Source of the DNA: Blakeslea trispora
Taxonomy: Eukaryota > Mucoromycota > Mucoromycetes > Mucorales > Choanephoraceae
Reading direction: 5' to 3'
Length of the DNA: 64,000 nt
NCBI GenBank assembly: GCA_025331445.1
Contig: JAIWNE010000153.1
Coordinates: forward strand, 1 to 64,000
Part shown: one piece after another, positions 47,701 to 57,228 of the stretch
How the letters are laid out: every line of letters starts with the position of its first letter
Numbering within the stretch: the first letter of the stretch is position 1
Made by a program: the position numbers and the translations under genes
The notes under the pieces: model-generated
Seen by the model: only the letters and a program-made list of their open reading frames with translations
Told to the model about the DNA's origin: nothing
The model's database searches: none

Positions 47701-50013
47701 AGGAATTTGGATCAATCGAGAAGGAGGAAGAAGAGAGGTCCACTCGGAAGTCAGACATGAGAGGAACAAGCCATCTCAGCTGAAGAGCACCTTGTTGGTG
47801 ATGAGGGTGAAGCAATCCAAGGCCTCCTTGTGACCGAGGAAGGCACATGGTGGAGAAGCTGATCCTCGGGAATATCCGGTGAGAGACAAAAGCTGAAATG
47901 ATTGAGCGAAGAGTCTCAAAGAAGGAGATGGGTACAGAGACCACACGAAGGACATGCCAAAGCTTGGACAAGATCAAAGAGTTAAGGACCGTAACCCGAC
48001 CCCGTACTGATAGAAATCGGCCAATGTGAACGTTACAGGCCGTACGGATTTTATCCAACATGTTGGAGAGAAAATAATCTCTCTGCGAGGTGTTGGTAAA
48101 AAGGGGGTAGCCCAAATAAGTGACAGGCGCAATTGAGGAGGAGTCATGCCATTGAACGATGTTATGTTGCAAGAGGCCAGAGGACCAGTGATGAGCAAAG
48201 CTCCGTCGAAAACCAGACAGAGAGAGGGCCTGAGTTTTATGATAATTAACTGAGGCATTGGATGCCTTAGAATACAAGGATAGCAGATCAAGAAGACGTT
48301 GTAGCTCCATGGTGTCTTGGAGAAAGCATGCAATGTCATCAGCATAGGCCAGCAATTTGACTGGACCCGCTTCCAAGCAGGGAGCTGGCGTAAGAGGCCC
48401 AGGAATGGAAATACCGGATAAAGAAGCTTGGCAGAGGATGGACCGCAAAAGAGGCTCAAAAGCCAGATTAAAAAGGATGGGGGAGAGAGGATCACCCTGT
48501 CGTAATCCGCGACGTTGTAGGACTGGTGTAGACAAAAATCCATTGACATTGAGGGACAATTGGGTGGAGAAGAAAAGAGAGGTAATGCTGTAAATCAGAG
48601 ACGAAGGAAATCCAAAACGCTCAAGAACAAGTTGCAAATACAAGGGGTGAACCCGATCGTATGCCTTTTCTTGATCCAAGAGCAGAGCAATAGCAGGGGA
48701 ATCAGAGGTACGTGCATGTTCCATCAAAAGCTTCATCAACAACCCATTATCAGCGATAAAGCGGCCACGAACAAAACCAGATTGGTATGGATTGATCATG
48801 CGGTCAGTTACCAACAGAAAATGAGAGTTTACAATTCGGGTGAAGACTTTGGCATCTGTGTTGATCAAGGAGATAGGGCGCCAATTGCGCAAGTCGGATA
48901 AGTCACCCTTCTTTGGCAATAAACAAACCGAAGTGGACAACCAGGAAGGGGGGAAAATCCCGCGCAGAAGTGCATCATTATACACTTGGACGACAATATC
49001 TCTGCAATCTGGATGGAGAACAATCAACTTAACAACTGCGTAAGGCAAGCCGTCTAAACCAGGACTGCTTTGTTGGGGGCAACGAGAGAAAGCGCATATG
49101 AAGTATTAATAAAATAGAGTATGATTTTTTTTTCATCTTCCGACTTACTTTATAACATTTGTCATAAAGTTCTTCCAGCTCCAAGACCTCTTTTTCGCCC
49201 ATTGGCTGTTTGGGCTTAAGCTTGCAAATTGCATCAAACAAAAGAGATGGCAATTGCAAACCAAACTGCTTTTTGCTTCTGTCACTGCTAATGTCAATCA
49301 CATCAGAAACAGCAAGTCTATCTGCTAGTTAGTAAACACTTAAAAAGAGAGAAAAATAAGAAGTAAGCACTCACTTCAAGATGCTCTTTTCGTGAACATC
49401 CAAGCAGTTGAAATTCTTGAGCATTTTAATTGCCATGACAACCAGGCTTTCTTTTGCTGACAAGTGGCCTTTTTTCTCCAACTCAATCATCTTGCTGTTC
49501 AGACTGAGCAGCTCAGCATCAAAAGCTTTGCCTTCAAACTGTGAAAAAAAGGGTAAGGTATGTGTCTAATTTTTTTTTGATACAGTAGTACTTACAGCAA
49601 GTCCGCAGCAAGCAAACAACTCATCTTTCAGCTCGCCTTGCTCAACACGCTATTTCAATTAACAAAGTTAGTTGGCTGTTGCTTTTATGTTTAATGTTTT
49701 TGCATAGGTTACTTATTCATATAATGATTTCCAAAGCGTTTCATCCACCTTCAAAAGCTGCTTCAACACTCTGGTGCTTTCTGGCTTGTTCTTTTCAATA
49801 ATTGAAGAGTATCTCTTCTTCCAAATACTCTTCATGTCATTAAGCGAGTTATAGACATTTGTTGCTATAACGATCTTTCTGTTCTTTTCCAAAAAGGCAG
49901 AAAGAGAATAGTCTTTTTCAGACAAGATAAAAGCTGTCAACTCTAAACCAAAGCGTCAGCAAATACAATACAGAGTATTTTATGATGTTACCTTGTTGAC
50001 CAATAAAAAACAT
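44789..50013 (-). CDS. unrecognised seven-exon gene with a LINE-bearing intron
   Basis: I do not recognise this protein. Exons: 50013-49992, 49942-49713, 49649-49596, 49538-49375, 49317-49149, 45016-44931 and 44873-44789. All junctions are GT-AG and all phases agree, giving 270 codons in all. Visible features: helical, Lys/Glu/Leu-rich; start MFFIGQQELTAFILSEKDYS; a CLDVHEKSIL segment; an acidic/basic tail FDLWEDEEAGSKRKHDLSEF. One fault: the last codon of exon 2 is TAA (49715-49713) just before GTAACC; every other donor choice shifts the frame. The fifth intron is 4,132 nt because a LINE with a mariner inside sits in an originally 57-nt intron. It may be a pseudogene through the TAA, or be truncated to 83 residues. 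The 3' end falls in the palindrome. Confidence 0.6.
45019..45032. repeat. LINE target-site duplication, left copy
   Basis: GCATATGAAGTATT is repeated exactly at 49094-49107. A T-tract (the poly-A tail of the minus-strand LINE) directly follows the left copy, as expected for target-primed reverse transcription. Confidence 0.9.
45164..46492 (-). mobile_element. Tc1/mariner element with perfect 42-bp terminal inverted repeats
   Basis: Flanked by TA on both sides (45162-45163 and 46493-46494). The two 42-bp ends (45164-45205 and 46451-46492, beginning CAGTGGGGTTACAAAAAATA) are identical, which points to a recent insertion. It lies in the 3' untranslated part of the LINE. The total is 1,329 bp, the usual size for an autonomous Tc1-like element. 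A shorter relative occurs at 18.75 kb. Confidence 0.95.
45365..46390 (-). pseudogene. Tc1-type DD34E transposase with one internal stop
   Basis: The start MSQRIHLTDEDKRLIARLSQ is followed by two helix-turn-helix regions joined by GSGRPRKLT (the Tc1 GRPR linker). The catalytic triad is complete: WTDESSFE, LMEDGAPVH and DLNPIENLW, with 34 residues between the second Asp and the Glu. The frame is open over about 340 codons except for one TGA (45889-45887) between VMIWR and PHEKYLEE, where related transposases carry Arg or a similar residue; CGA to TGA would explain it. No frameshift exists. Unless the stop is read through, the copy cannot make active enzyme. Confidence 0.93.
46523..49093 (-). 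pseudogene. LINE reverse transcriptase ORF, 5'-truncated but open
   Basis: About 856 codons are open without a stop from the truncation point to 46523. Reverse-transcriptase blocks: SSPGLDGLPYAVVK at the truncated end, LLPKKGDLSDLRNWRPISL, GFVRGRFIADN, LLDQEKAYDRVHP, RRGLRQGDPLSPILFNL, and the catalytic LLAYADDIACFL. Near the C-terminus CPLCQLAVETFDHFLFTC is the CCHC-type knuckle of L1-clade elements. No RNase H domain was seen. The missing apurinic-type endonuclease domain should lie upstream. The lack of stops suggests a young insertion. Confidence 0.92.
49094..49107. repeat. LINE target-site duplication, right copy
   Basis: An exact copy of the 14-bp sequence at 45019-45032, inside the fifth intron of the host gene, 41 nt after its donor site on the minus strand. 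Confidence 0.9.
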
Positions 50014-50603
50014 GGTATGCAAATATTAAAAGAGTAAAAACAGATATAGAGAAAAGAGAGAAGTCGATATAAAATTATAAAACAGTTAAGAGTGTAGAGA
50101 CAGATGAATTAATAAGCAATCAAAGAAAGCGAGAGATGAAAAAAGAATCAAAAAGCATAACACGAAATTAGGCGTTCTATATCGTTGTTCAAACTCAATG
50201 TTGTAAAAAAATGGTTGATTCTTGATACAAGGACAAAATACACGGACTAAGAACTCCGAAAGCAAAAAGAATAAACGTTTTTGGGCAATGTGAAGGAAAG
50301 TATAGACTTCCACATAAATATCCGGAAGCCTTGTCCATTTGCGAATTGCCAGAACGAGCATCACACCAGCACCTTTGTATTTGAATATCTCTTGCTACCA
50401 TCGCCTTCTTTGCATGATCTTTTGGTTTCCTTCTTTTTGTCTCTTCCGTCTAGGCCAGGCCATGTAATACATTCATGCTTACTTGTATAATCACCATATG
50501 TTTGATGTTTGTGCTACAAATATAGCTGCTATAATTTGCCAACTTTGCTTTTTCTATTGACGTTTTAGACACTCTGTATGCTGTAGGTAACAAAAAAGAA
50601 AAG

Positions 50604-50604
<1 letters not shown>
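50014..50604. other. upstream region of the unrecognised minus-strand gene
   Basis: No gene recognised. Short open frames on both strands here look random. Confidence 0.35.

Positions 50605-50681
<77 letters not shown>
50605..50681. repeat. (GA)n microsatellite
   Basis: About 38 uninterrupted GA units. On the minus strand it reads as (CT)n, which produces an artificial Ser-Leu repeat frame. Confidence 0.98.
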
Positions 50682-50684
<3 letters not shown>

Positions 50685-51974
50685 ATGCTTTCGTTCTTGT
50701 CAACTACAAAACCTTTTGGGTAGTATTTAGAGCAGTCTATTATAGACTAAGTAAGCTGTATCGACTCAAGCCGAAACAAATTTTGTACTTCGGCCTTGGC
50801 TTGTTTTTAGTAACTGATACTTTTGAACAAGATCAAACAAAATGTGAGAGATCAAAAAAATGATGCTATTGCGTAGCAAGCGTACTATTGGATACTCAAT
50901 TGGTTGCTCATATCTATTGCTATTTTTTAAATGGTTTCCATCTATTGATTGCTTTGTTTACATCTACTCGGTACATCTTTCTTTTTTTTTTGGTATCTAA
51001 GAAAATAGACTAACTGCAGTAAAAGTAATGATAATTTGATGAATCAACTGCTGTTATCATTGAAGCTTAAGGAATTGGTTGACTACAGATCTATATAGGT
51101 TTGCCACTTTACTTTTTATGCTTCAAGTATAGTTTTTTCTAAAGAATAAAATAAAATAAACGCGCATCCCTTTTTCCCGTTAGAAATAAAATTTGATGAC
51201 AATAAATAAGCTTCCATTGTTAACATTACCAAATGGTTTTTTTCACATGCAAAAAGAACAAAAGATTAATTTTATTTGTATCATGACGATTGGATTACTT
51301 TCTTGAACTCAGGATTTACTTGTCTCATTTATCTTTATCAATAGGGTATATGATGAAGATGAATGAGTTATAAACTGAATCAAAGCTCGTCTTTTGTTGA
51401 CTCATAAAGCCTGATTTCAAGTCGAATGAGTAGTAGCTTTAATGCAAATAGTGAGTGATAGCACAAGTTTATGCGTTTCATCCAGCAATAATTTTTTGTT
51501 TACCTTCATTCAACAGTTAATTTAGAGCTGTTTATCAAATTCAAAGTGATGCATATGCTCGTCATTGTTCTCTCATAAGTATACAATTTCATACTAAATA
51601 GAATCGCGTTTGAGGCAATACATCTCACATCAATCATTAGTGTGGATGGTATTTTCCTCAAATACTCAATAAAGCAAGAGATGCAAGGCCTTTAACAAAA
51701 TAAGCTTGATTGAATTGTCAAGTATGAGCAAATGAGGTGGGAAAAAACAGCTGATAGACTATACGATCTACATGTGTAACACGCACCTAACATAAAAGTT
51801 TTACAATACATGGCCTGATTTAGATGACTTTTTTGATTGAACCAAGGCAGAATATAGCATTGCTTTTTTTTTTTATAGCCTCTTCTATAGCAACCAGTCA
51901 TCTCACAAATAGCCAAAAAATAAAAAGGAAGTAAGGGGTAGTGTCGTACACCAAGCGATGTAAATGTCTGTGAT
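50682..51974. other. intergenic, no gene seen
   Basis: AT-rich, 1.3 kb, between the microsatellite and the left end of the DIRS element. No supported feature. Confidence 0.4.
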
Positions 51975-51994
51975 GAATTGCGTTTTAGACAAGA

Positions 51995-52105
51995 GGAACC
52001 AGAAAAGGAAATATAGAGTGCTTTTATCTTCTTTTTATTTTCATTCGATAATATAAAATTTTCTATATATAATAATATCTAATCTAATATTGAGCTCTTT
52101 GATCT
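51995..52105. repeat. DIRS left inverted terminal repeat
   Basis: Starts GGAACCAGAAAAGGAAATAT and ends GAGCTCTTTGATCT; the reverse complement of 57149-57228 apart from extra bases near 52028-52075. Confidence 0.88.
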
Positions 52106-52142
52106 GCTAAGTGAGGTCATGGGCAAGGGTGGGTGGGACCTG

Positions 52143-52245
52143 TATATTTTCTTTTCTGGTTCCTCTTGTCTAAAACGCAATTCAAGGTCGAAAGTAATTC
52201 TCGCTAGAAATGCTTGAGACCTGTCGGAACCAGAAAAGGAAATGT
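52143..52245. repeat. DIRS internal complementary region (ICR)
   Basis: The first part is the reverse complement of 51979-52014 (left outer end); the second part matches the reverse complement of 57205-57274 (right outer end). The two parts meet at AATTC (52179-52183), the sequence of a joined circle. Confidence 0.88.
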
Positions 52246-52252
52246 ACAGTGT

Positions 52253-54330
52253 TTATTCAGAGACAGAAACATTCTCCAAAACCGATTGAGCGTCAACAAA
52301 ATTGTCATCGTCCGAATCAATGGAAGTCGATTCATCCAATTTAACATAATCAAAAATTGCCTCAGTGCCAGGGAGGACAGACGCAGTAAAGTCGACCAAT
52401 GTCAGATGTTCACGGCGATAATAGTTCTGAAAGGTCGCCGAGTTAGTCCAGTTACCCAGAGTTTGGATGTCTTCTAATGGCAATCCTGCCTTTAGTGCCA
52501 GAGAGCTAGCAAGGGAGCGAACATTCACCCGAGATTCCTTTGTTGAGATCCGGATCAGGCCCCGGAGCCATGTAGAGATGGTGGTGGCCTTGACTGGTTC
52601 AGATGGGCGGAGAGAATTGACAAACAGGGAGTGCGGTTGGCGACGATGTTGAATGATTTGATGGTCCCTGAGGGCAATAAAGGCGCGGACAGGACAAAAG
52701 GAAGGATTATTATGAGCGTGTACCATAAATGGTTTGATGACGCGAAAACCTTTGCGCTTTTCTTTTGGTGCAACCACCTTAAAGCATAAGGTCTTGAGGT
52801 CAGCAGAGACCGAGGCGGACGTAAGGTCAATACGCTCTAAGTCAGAGGGTCTGTCGTATTTGGGCATATACAGAAGCCAGAACGACTTATAATCGGAAAT
52901 TCAATTAATCATCATCAAAGGTTATTCTGACAGATAATGTCAAAATAACAATAAATCAAATAATGTTCACAAAGTTGGAAACTTAAAATCATTTCAGATA
53001 TTACCAGAGGTAATCCTGAAATCAAACATCTAACAAACATTGGTAAAAAGCGATGATATGATATATAAAGCGTTCAATGTGCCTAGCTAACACATTGAAA
53101 GCATGATCAGATTTATATTCATTGACTCTCTTCTCATCAACACTTGAAATGGCTATATGACATGATACATGTGATAGCAGGATGGTTGCATAGGCCTTAT
53201 AATACCAAGGTAGCAGCATCTAACAAAACAAGCAATGATTCTAGAGATTTCATTATAAGAAAAGACTAAATCATTACTTGGATAAAGATAGTTCTGAGAC
53301 ATAATTACAAAGGGCTTGTCTATCGTTATCACCTAATTTAAACTGATCTAAACATCCAACGAAACAAGTGAACAAGTATGAAACAGTTATGCCTAATATA
53401 TTGAAACACTAATCAAGATTAAACATATCTTGTCGAACATGATTAATATCTCTCCAAGATATAAATCAAGTAGACAATCTATCTCCACCTTATTCAAGGC
53501 AGGGGATGGAATCTGGCTATAGCCATCTTTCAATTAAGGTGACCAGTCATCCTAGTAGGAAAACTGCTCATACAGATAAAATTATAACGGAGTGATTGAT
53601 TGAAACCGAGATAGAAATAATATATAAACACAACTTGGACTTGCAGTAGAATTAGTTCCCTCTCTTTCTTTTTAATAAAAAAATCGAGTTCCCTCTCATT
53701 GAATCTATCTGAGACTGCAAATATCACAGGGTCGAAGAAAGGCCGCCATGCCCAGCAAAAACGCCGTTTTACGTTGAAGATCACGTAACTTACGAGTGGT
53801 ATTGTTAATTGCTTTGATTGCATCTAATGTAGGCTGTAGGTTGATAGATGAGCGGTGAATTTCAATTGGTGGGGCCTTGTTTTTGAGTGCCTGAAGGAAG
53901 GAGACAAGAGTGGGATGATTACTAATGCTGTCGGGTCGTGTATGGAAGCGCAGAATCGCGGAACGCCACAAAGCTAACGTATTCACATGTAGATTTCTCT
54001 TATCCATCATCATTGCTAAAAAGTTGACCAGGTCTTCCACGGTAAAAGTGTTGTAGGGGATATTGCAATCTAATTCCCATTCAATGAAAGTAAGTTGAGC
54101 AGGTCGATAGGCCTTATTAGTAGAAGTGTTGTCAGTTAAGGAAGAAAGTATGTGTTTTGCTGCTTGTGTAGAAAGAGAGGTGGCGTTTAGTTTTTGACTG
54201 AGAGCTATCAAACGGACAGTTTCCAGTTGCCCTGTAGAGGAGGAGGCGTGAGCGGGCTGCGGCATTGGATGTGTTGGTGTGTTAGCAGTAATGGTGATGA
54301 CGTTGTCAAGCGTTGTAGTAGGGGGAACCA
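52253..54330 (-). pseudogene. DIRS tyrosine recombinase, split by an insertion
   Basis: The 5' part (about 54330-53730) has the core-binding region (NKAYRPAQLTFIEWELD, LWRSAILRFH) up to AFLLGMAAFLRP, the first conserved block. The 3' part (52850-52253) resumes at SDLERIDLTSASVSADLK and contains VNVRSLASSLALKAGLPLEDI, LGNWTNSATFQNYY (Trp and catalytic Tyr), and an acidic tail. Between them lies an 879-bp insertion. Removing it would give one continuous domain; each part alone is inactive. The N-terminal portion overlaps the end of the RT frame, as in other DIRS elements. Confidence 0.85.
52851..53729. mobile_element. 879-bp non-coding insertion with short terminal inverted repeats
   Basis: Flanked by GGT on both sides (52848-52850 and 53730-53732). 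Ends: CTGTCGTATTTG at the left, CAAATATCACAG at the right (10 of 12 complementary). It interrupts the DIRS recombinase between codons for Pro and Ser. A small internal hairpin (ATTTCAG, TATTACC, GGTAAT, CTGAAAT) lies near 52995-53030. No ORF resembles a transposase. The superfamily is undetermined; a 3-bp duplication fits several cut-and-paste families. Confidence 0.7.
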
Positions 54331-56298
54331 AATCGCGCTGGTCCAATAAGGAACTACCAGAGTTGCCTGAGGGAGTCGTTCTTGTATGATTTTGTGGAGA
54401 ACTGGAACAATGAGGTTCCACGGTGGATTGATCCAAGGCCGGCGAAATGTTGTCCAGGACAAGGACATTGCATCCTGTGCTATTGCTTCTGGGTCGGGAC
54501 CCCAAGTGACGTACCTTTTCAACAGGTGTGTAGTTCTGTCTGCAAAAAGATCCACGTCGTGTTGGCCCAGAGTTTGTTGTAGTTGACGAAATATTGTTGG
54601 GTGTATTCTCCAAGAATTTTTGGTGAATGTGCGCCTCGACTCGAAATCGGCTAGTACATTGTCTTTTCCAGCCACATGTTGAGCCTTGATGGTGATTTGT
54701 CGCTTGAGGCACCACGTCCACAGTTTGGTCGCAAGTTCCATTAGTTGGAGAGATCTCGTTCCTCCCATTTTGTTGATGTGGGAGAGGGCGGTCGTATTGT
54801 CTGTTCGAATTAAGATCATCTTGTGCTGTAGCTGTGGGAAAGATTTCAACGCCAGGAATGCTGCCATCAGTTCTCTCCAGTTGATTGATTGGCGTGCTTC
54901 CTCTGGAGTCCAAAACCCGTGAGCTGTTTGATTCTGGAAGTGACACTCCCAACCCCAATTGCTGGCGTCCACAAATATCGTTTCCGTTGGTGTTTTCGGG
55001 AGGAAGGAGCGGTCGTTCCACTTGCTGATGTTGTTCTTCCACCACTGCAATTCCTGCAGGCAAGCTATCGGTATTTGTCGTGGGGTGTCCCATTGGGTGT
55101 TGTTCTTCACATGGCTGTTCTTGAACCACATGAGTTGTTGAGTGTAAAGTCTTGCCGGTGTTAATGCAAATGTGGCCGCTTGAATTCTCATGGTCAAGCT
55201 GTGGATGACACGAGGTGATTGGATCGGCTTCCTTAAGACTTGTTCGATGGATCGTCGAATGTCTCTCAACTTCTTTGCCTGAAGTGCTGCTGTCATCTTC
55301 GTAGTATCCAACTGAAATCCGAGGTGTTCCAACTGTTGAGTGGGCTGTAAGTGTGATTTCTTCAGGTTGACTTTCCAACCTAACATCCGCAACTGCTGGA
55401 GTATTTGCTGAGTGTGATTGACTGCCTGAGCTGGGTTCTCCGCAATGATGATCCAATCGTCGATGTATGCACTTATTCGAATTCCCTGTTGAAGTGCCCA
55501 CTCCAAGATTGGGCGGCAGACTTTGGTGAAAAGCCAAGGAACGACGGATAAGCCGAAGGGTGTTGTCTTGAACTGGTACGTTTGATGATTCCAATGAAAT
55601 CTCAGGTATTTTCTGTGTGAGGGATGTATCGGGATGTGAAGAAACGCATCCGAGAGATCTATGAAGGTTAGGTAATCGTTCTGTCGAAGTAGCAAGGATA
55701 TCTCTTTTAGGTTTTCCATTTTGAAGTGCGGTGTTGTCACATAGTTGTTGAGATTTTTTAAGTTGAAGACTGGACGGCAACCGCCATCCTTTTTTGGAAT
55801 AACGAACATAGGACTGTAGTAACCCGGCGTAGACGGGCTGACAGTTTCGATAGCTTATTTGTGTAGGAGATCTTTTATTGATTGTGTTAATAATGTTGTT
55901 TGTTCTGCGGAAAATGGTGTAATGGGAATAGGATGGGAGGAGAGAGGGGGAGGGGGAGGGAAGGTAAACTTTATTTTGAAGCCTGTTTGGATGATTTGGT
56001 TCAACCAAGGGCTGTTGGACAGCTGCTCCTATTGCTTTGCATGAGCGCTGAGCCGACCCCCTACTGGGAGGTTGTCTTCTGAGAGTTGAAGGAAGTGTTG
56101 TTGTGGTGGTGTTTGTTTTGGCTGTTGTAGCTGTGGTTGTTGTTGCGGGGCTTCTGATTGTTGTTGTTGCGAGGCTTGTGGTTGAAATCGTTGGCGCTGT
56201 TGTTGAAACCACCGTGCTGAGACGATGGACCTGGCCGAAAAAACGACGGCGTAGAGCCCTGTAGAAGGAAGACTTATTGTTACGATACCTGTTGGCAT
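54208..56298 (-). pseudogene. DIRS reverse transcriptase / RNase H / MT-like polyprotein
   Basis: The frame runs from a Gln-rich leader (about 56220-56090) through LPVGGRLSAH, PWLNQIIQTGF, then RT blocks YYSPMFVIPKKDGGCRPV, FIDLSDAFLHIPIH, TTPFGLSVVPWLFTKV and the catalytic ISAYIDDWIII; RNase H (IFVDASNWGWE, INWRELMA, IRTDNTTAL, HVAGKDNVLAD); and a C-terminal methyltransferase-like segment (VDLFADRTTHL, PWINPPWNLI). Two in-frame stops break it: TAG at 56031-56029, at the place of a conserved Trp, and TAA at 55857-55855. From 55809 to 54208 it is open for 533 codons. DIRS elements lack integrase and protease, consistent with this content. Confidence 0.93.
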
Positions 56299-57103
56299 CC
56301 TTGACCGATTGAGACATAGTATGTTGTTTGGCTACCGAGGCCTGGAATTCCTCAGGCGCCATAATGAACCCTTCATCCGTGACCTCACCCGGTGCTTTGA
56401 ATGTGGTGTTTACTGCCTTGAACGCAATATTCTTTCTCGATTGGGTGATGGCATTGTTGGTATGCAACAATAATTGTCTAGTATGCTGTATCATCACGAG
56501 GTAGCGATCAATATGGGGGTTTTCCCCATCCTTACTAATTTCGGAGGCTAAAACATCCAAAGGCCGAAAGACTGCAAACAGGACATATTGATGATGTTTC
56601 AACATGCTATCTGTTGAGCGATGATGAGCAGACATTTGCTCGTGGGCGGATGGAACCGTTTGAGGAGGAACATAGGATAAATTCCTCATAGGTGGGTATT
56701 GCTCAATTAGTTGGCTATGGTCTGTCTTACCAAGAAGTCCGTGGATGAACAAGTTTTGATCCAAAGCTAGCATTTCCGATAGTTGGGTAGAAGGAATCCA
56801 TGAAAAGTCAGGGCGAACGGGCAACGAGTGTAGTTGACCAGAAAGCTCGACCATCATCTGGTCCTCTAAAGAGTACTGCTGTTGTTGCTGCTGTTGTTGC
56901 TGTTGTTGCTGTTGTTGCTGTTGTTGCTGTTGTTGCTGTTGTTGCTGTTGTTGTTGTTACTGTTGTTGCTGTTGTTGCTGTTGTTGTTGTTACTGTTGCT
57001 GTTGTAATTGTTGTTGTTGATTTGACAGGATCTGTTCCAACAATTCCTGTTGAGACAATACCTGTTGTTGCAGGTTAGCGAAATCATCGTTATTGAAAGA
57101 CAT
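56075..57103 (-). pseudogene. DIRS gag-like ORF with poly-Gln tract and stops
   Basis: Start ATG 57103 (MSFNNDDFANLQQQVLSQQE), followed by a long Gln tract encoded by CAA/CAG. Two codons inside the tract are TAA (56992-56990 and 56959-56957). From 56857 the frame is open (MMVELSGQLHSLPVRPDFSW, SEMLALDQNLFIHGLLG) and reaches NRYRNNKSSFYRALRRRFF. At a six-base homopolymer (56237-56243) the expected continuation, an Asn-rich nucleic-acid-binding-like tail, moves to another frame and stops near 56075, so a one-base slip has probably occurred. Function by family: particle or RNA binding. Confidence 0.75.
56876..57020. repeat. trinucleotide repeat (TTG/CTG) encoding poly-Gln on the minus strand
   Basis: GTTGTTGCT-type units; read in other frames it gives artificial poly-Val and poly-Asn frames. 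It contains GTTACTG twice, corresponding to TAA codons in the gag frame. Confidence 0.9.
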
Positions 57104-57148
57104 TAGGAGAATGTTTCAGAATATGTGGTAATGACCGAACGATAAAAG

Positions 57149-57228
57149 AAGATCAAAGAGCTCAATATTAGATTAGATATTATTATCGAATGAAAATAAA
57201 AGCACTGTATATTTCCTTTTCTGGTTCC
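57149..57228. repeat. DIRS right inverted terminal repeat
   Basis: Reverse complement of the left repeat; begins AGATCAAAGAGCTCAATATT and ends CTTTTCTGGTTCC. The outer 46 bp (57229-57274) are complementary to the second half of the internal complementary region. Confidence 0.88.

Larger units (their letters stand above)
45033..49093 (-). mobile_element. 5'-truncated L1-like LINE, containing a mariner
   Basis: A minus-strand element bounded by the 14-bp duplication at 45019-45032 and 49094-49107. Its 3' end (left) is a poly-A tail; its 5' end (49093) begins inside the reverse-transcriptase region, so the endonuclease and ORF1 are missing. Without the 1.33-kb mariner the LINE is about 2.73 kb. 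Only the 3' part is present, typical of incomplete reverse transcription. It is inserted in an intron of the minus-strand host gene, in the same transcriptional orientation. Confidence 0.9.

Noticed and set aside
46562..49043. Plus-strand frames opposite the LINE
   Set aside because: Antisense to the reverse-transcriptase ORF; composition is Arg/Gly-rich and mirrors its codons.
50450..50686. Ser-Leu repeat protein on the minus strand
   Set aside because: It is only the (CT)n reading of the microsatellite.
54382..55164. Several plus-strand open frames
   Set aside because: They lie antisense to the DIRS reverse transcriptase/RNase H and have no independent protein-like motif.
56800..57087. 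Poly-Val (plus strand) and poly-Asn (minus strand) open frames
   Set aside because: Both are alternative-frame readings of the TTG/CTG trinucleotide repeat that encodes poly-Gln in the DIRS gag frame.
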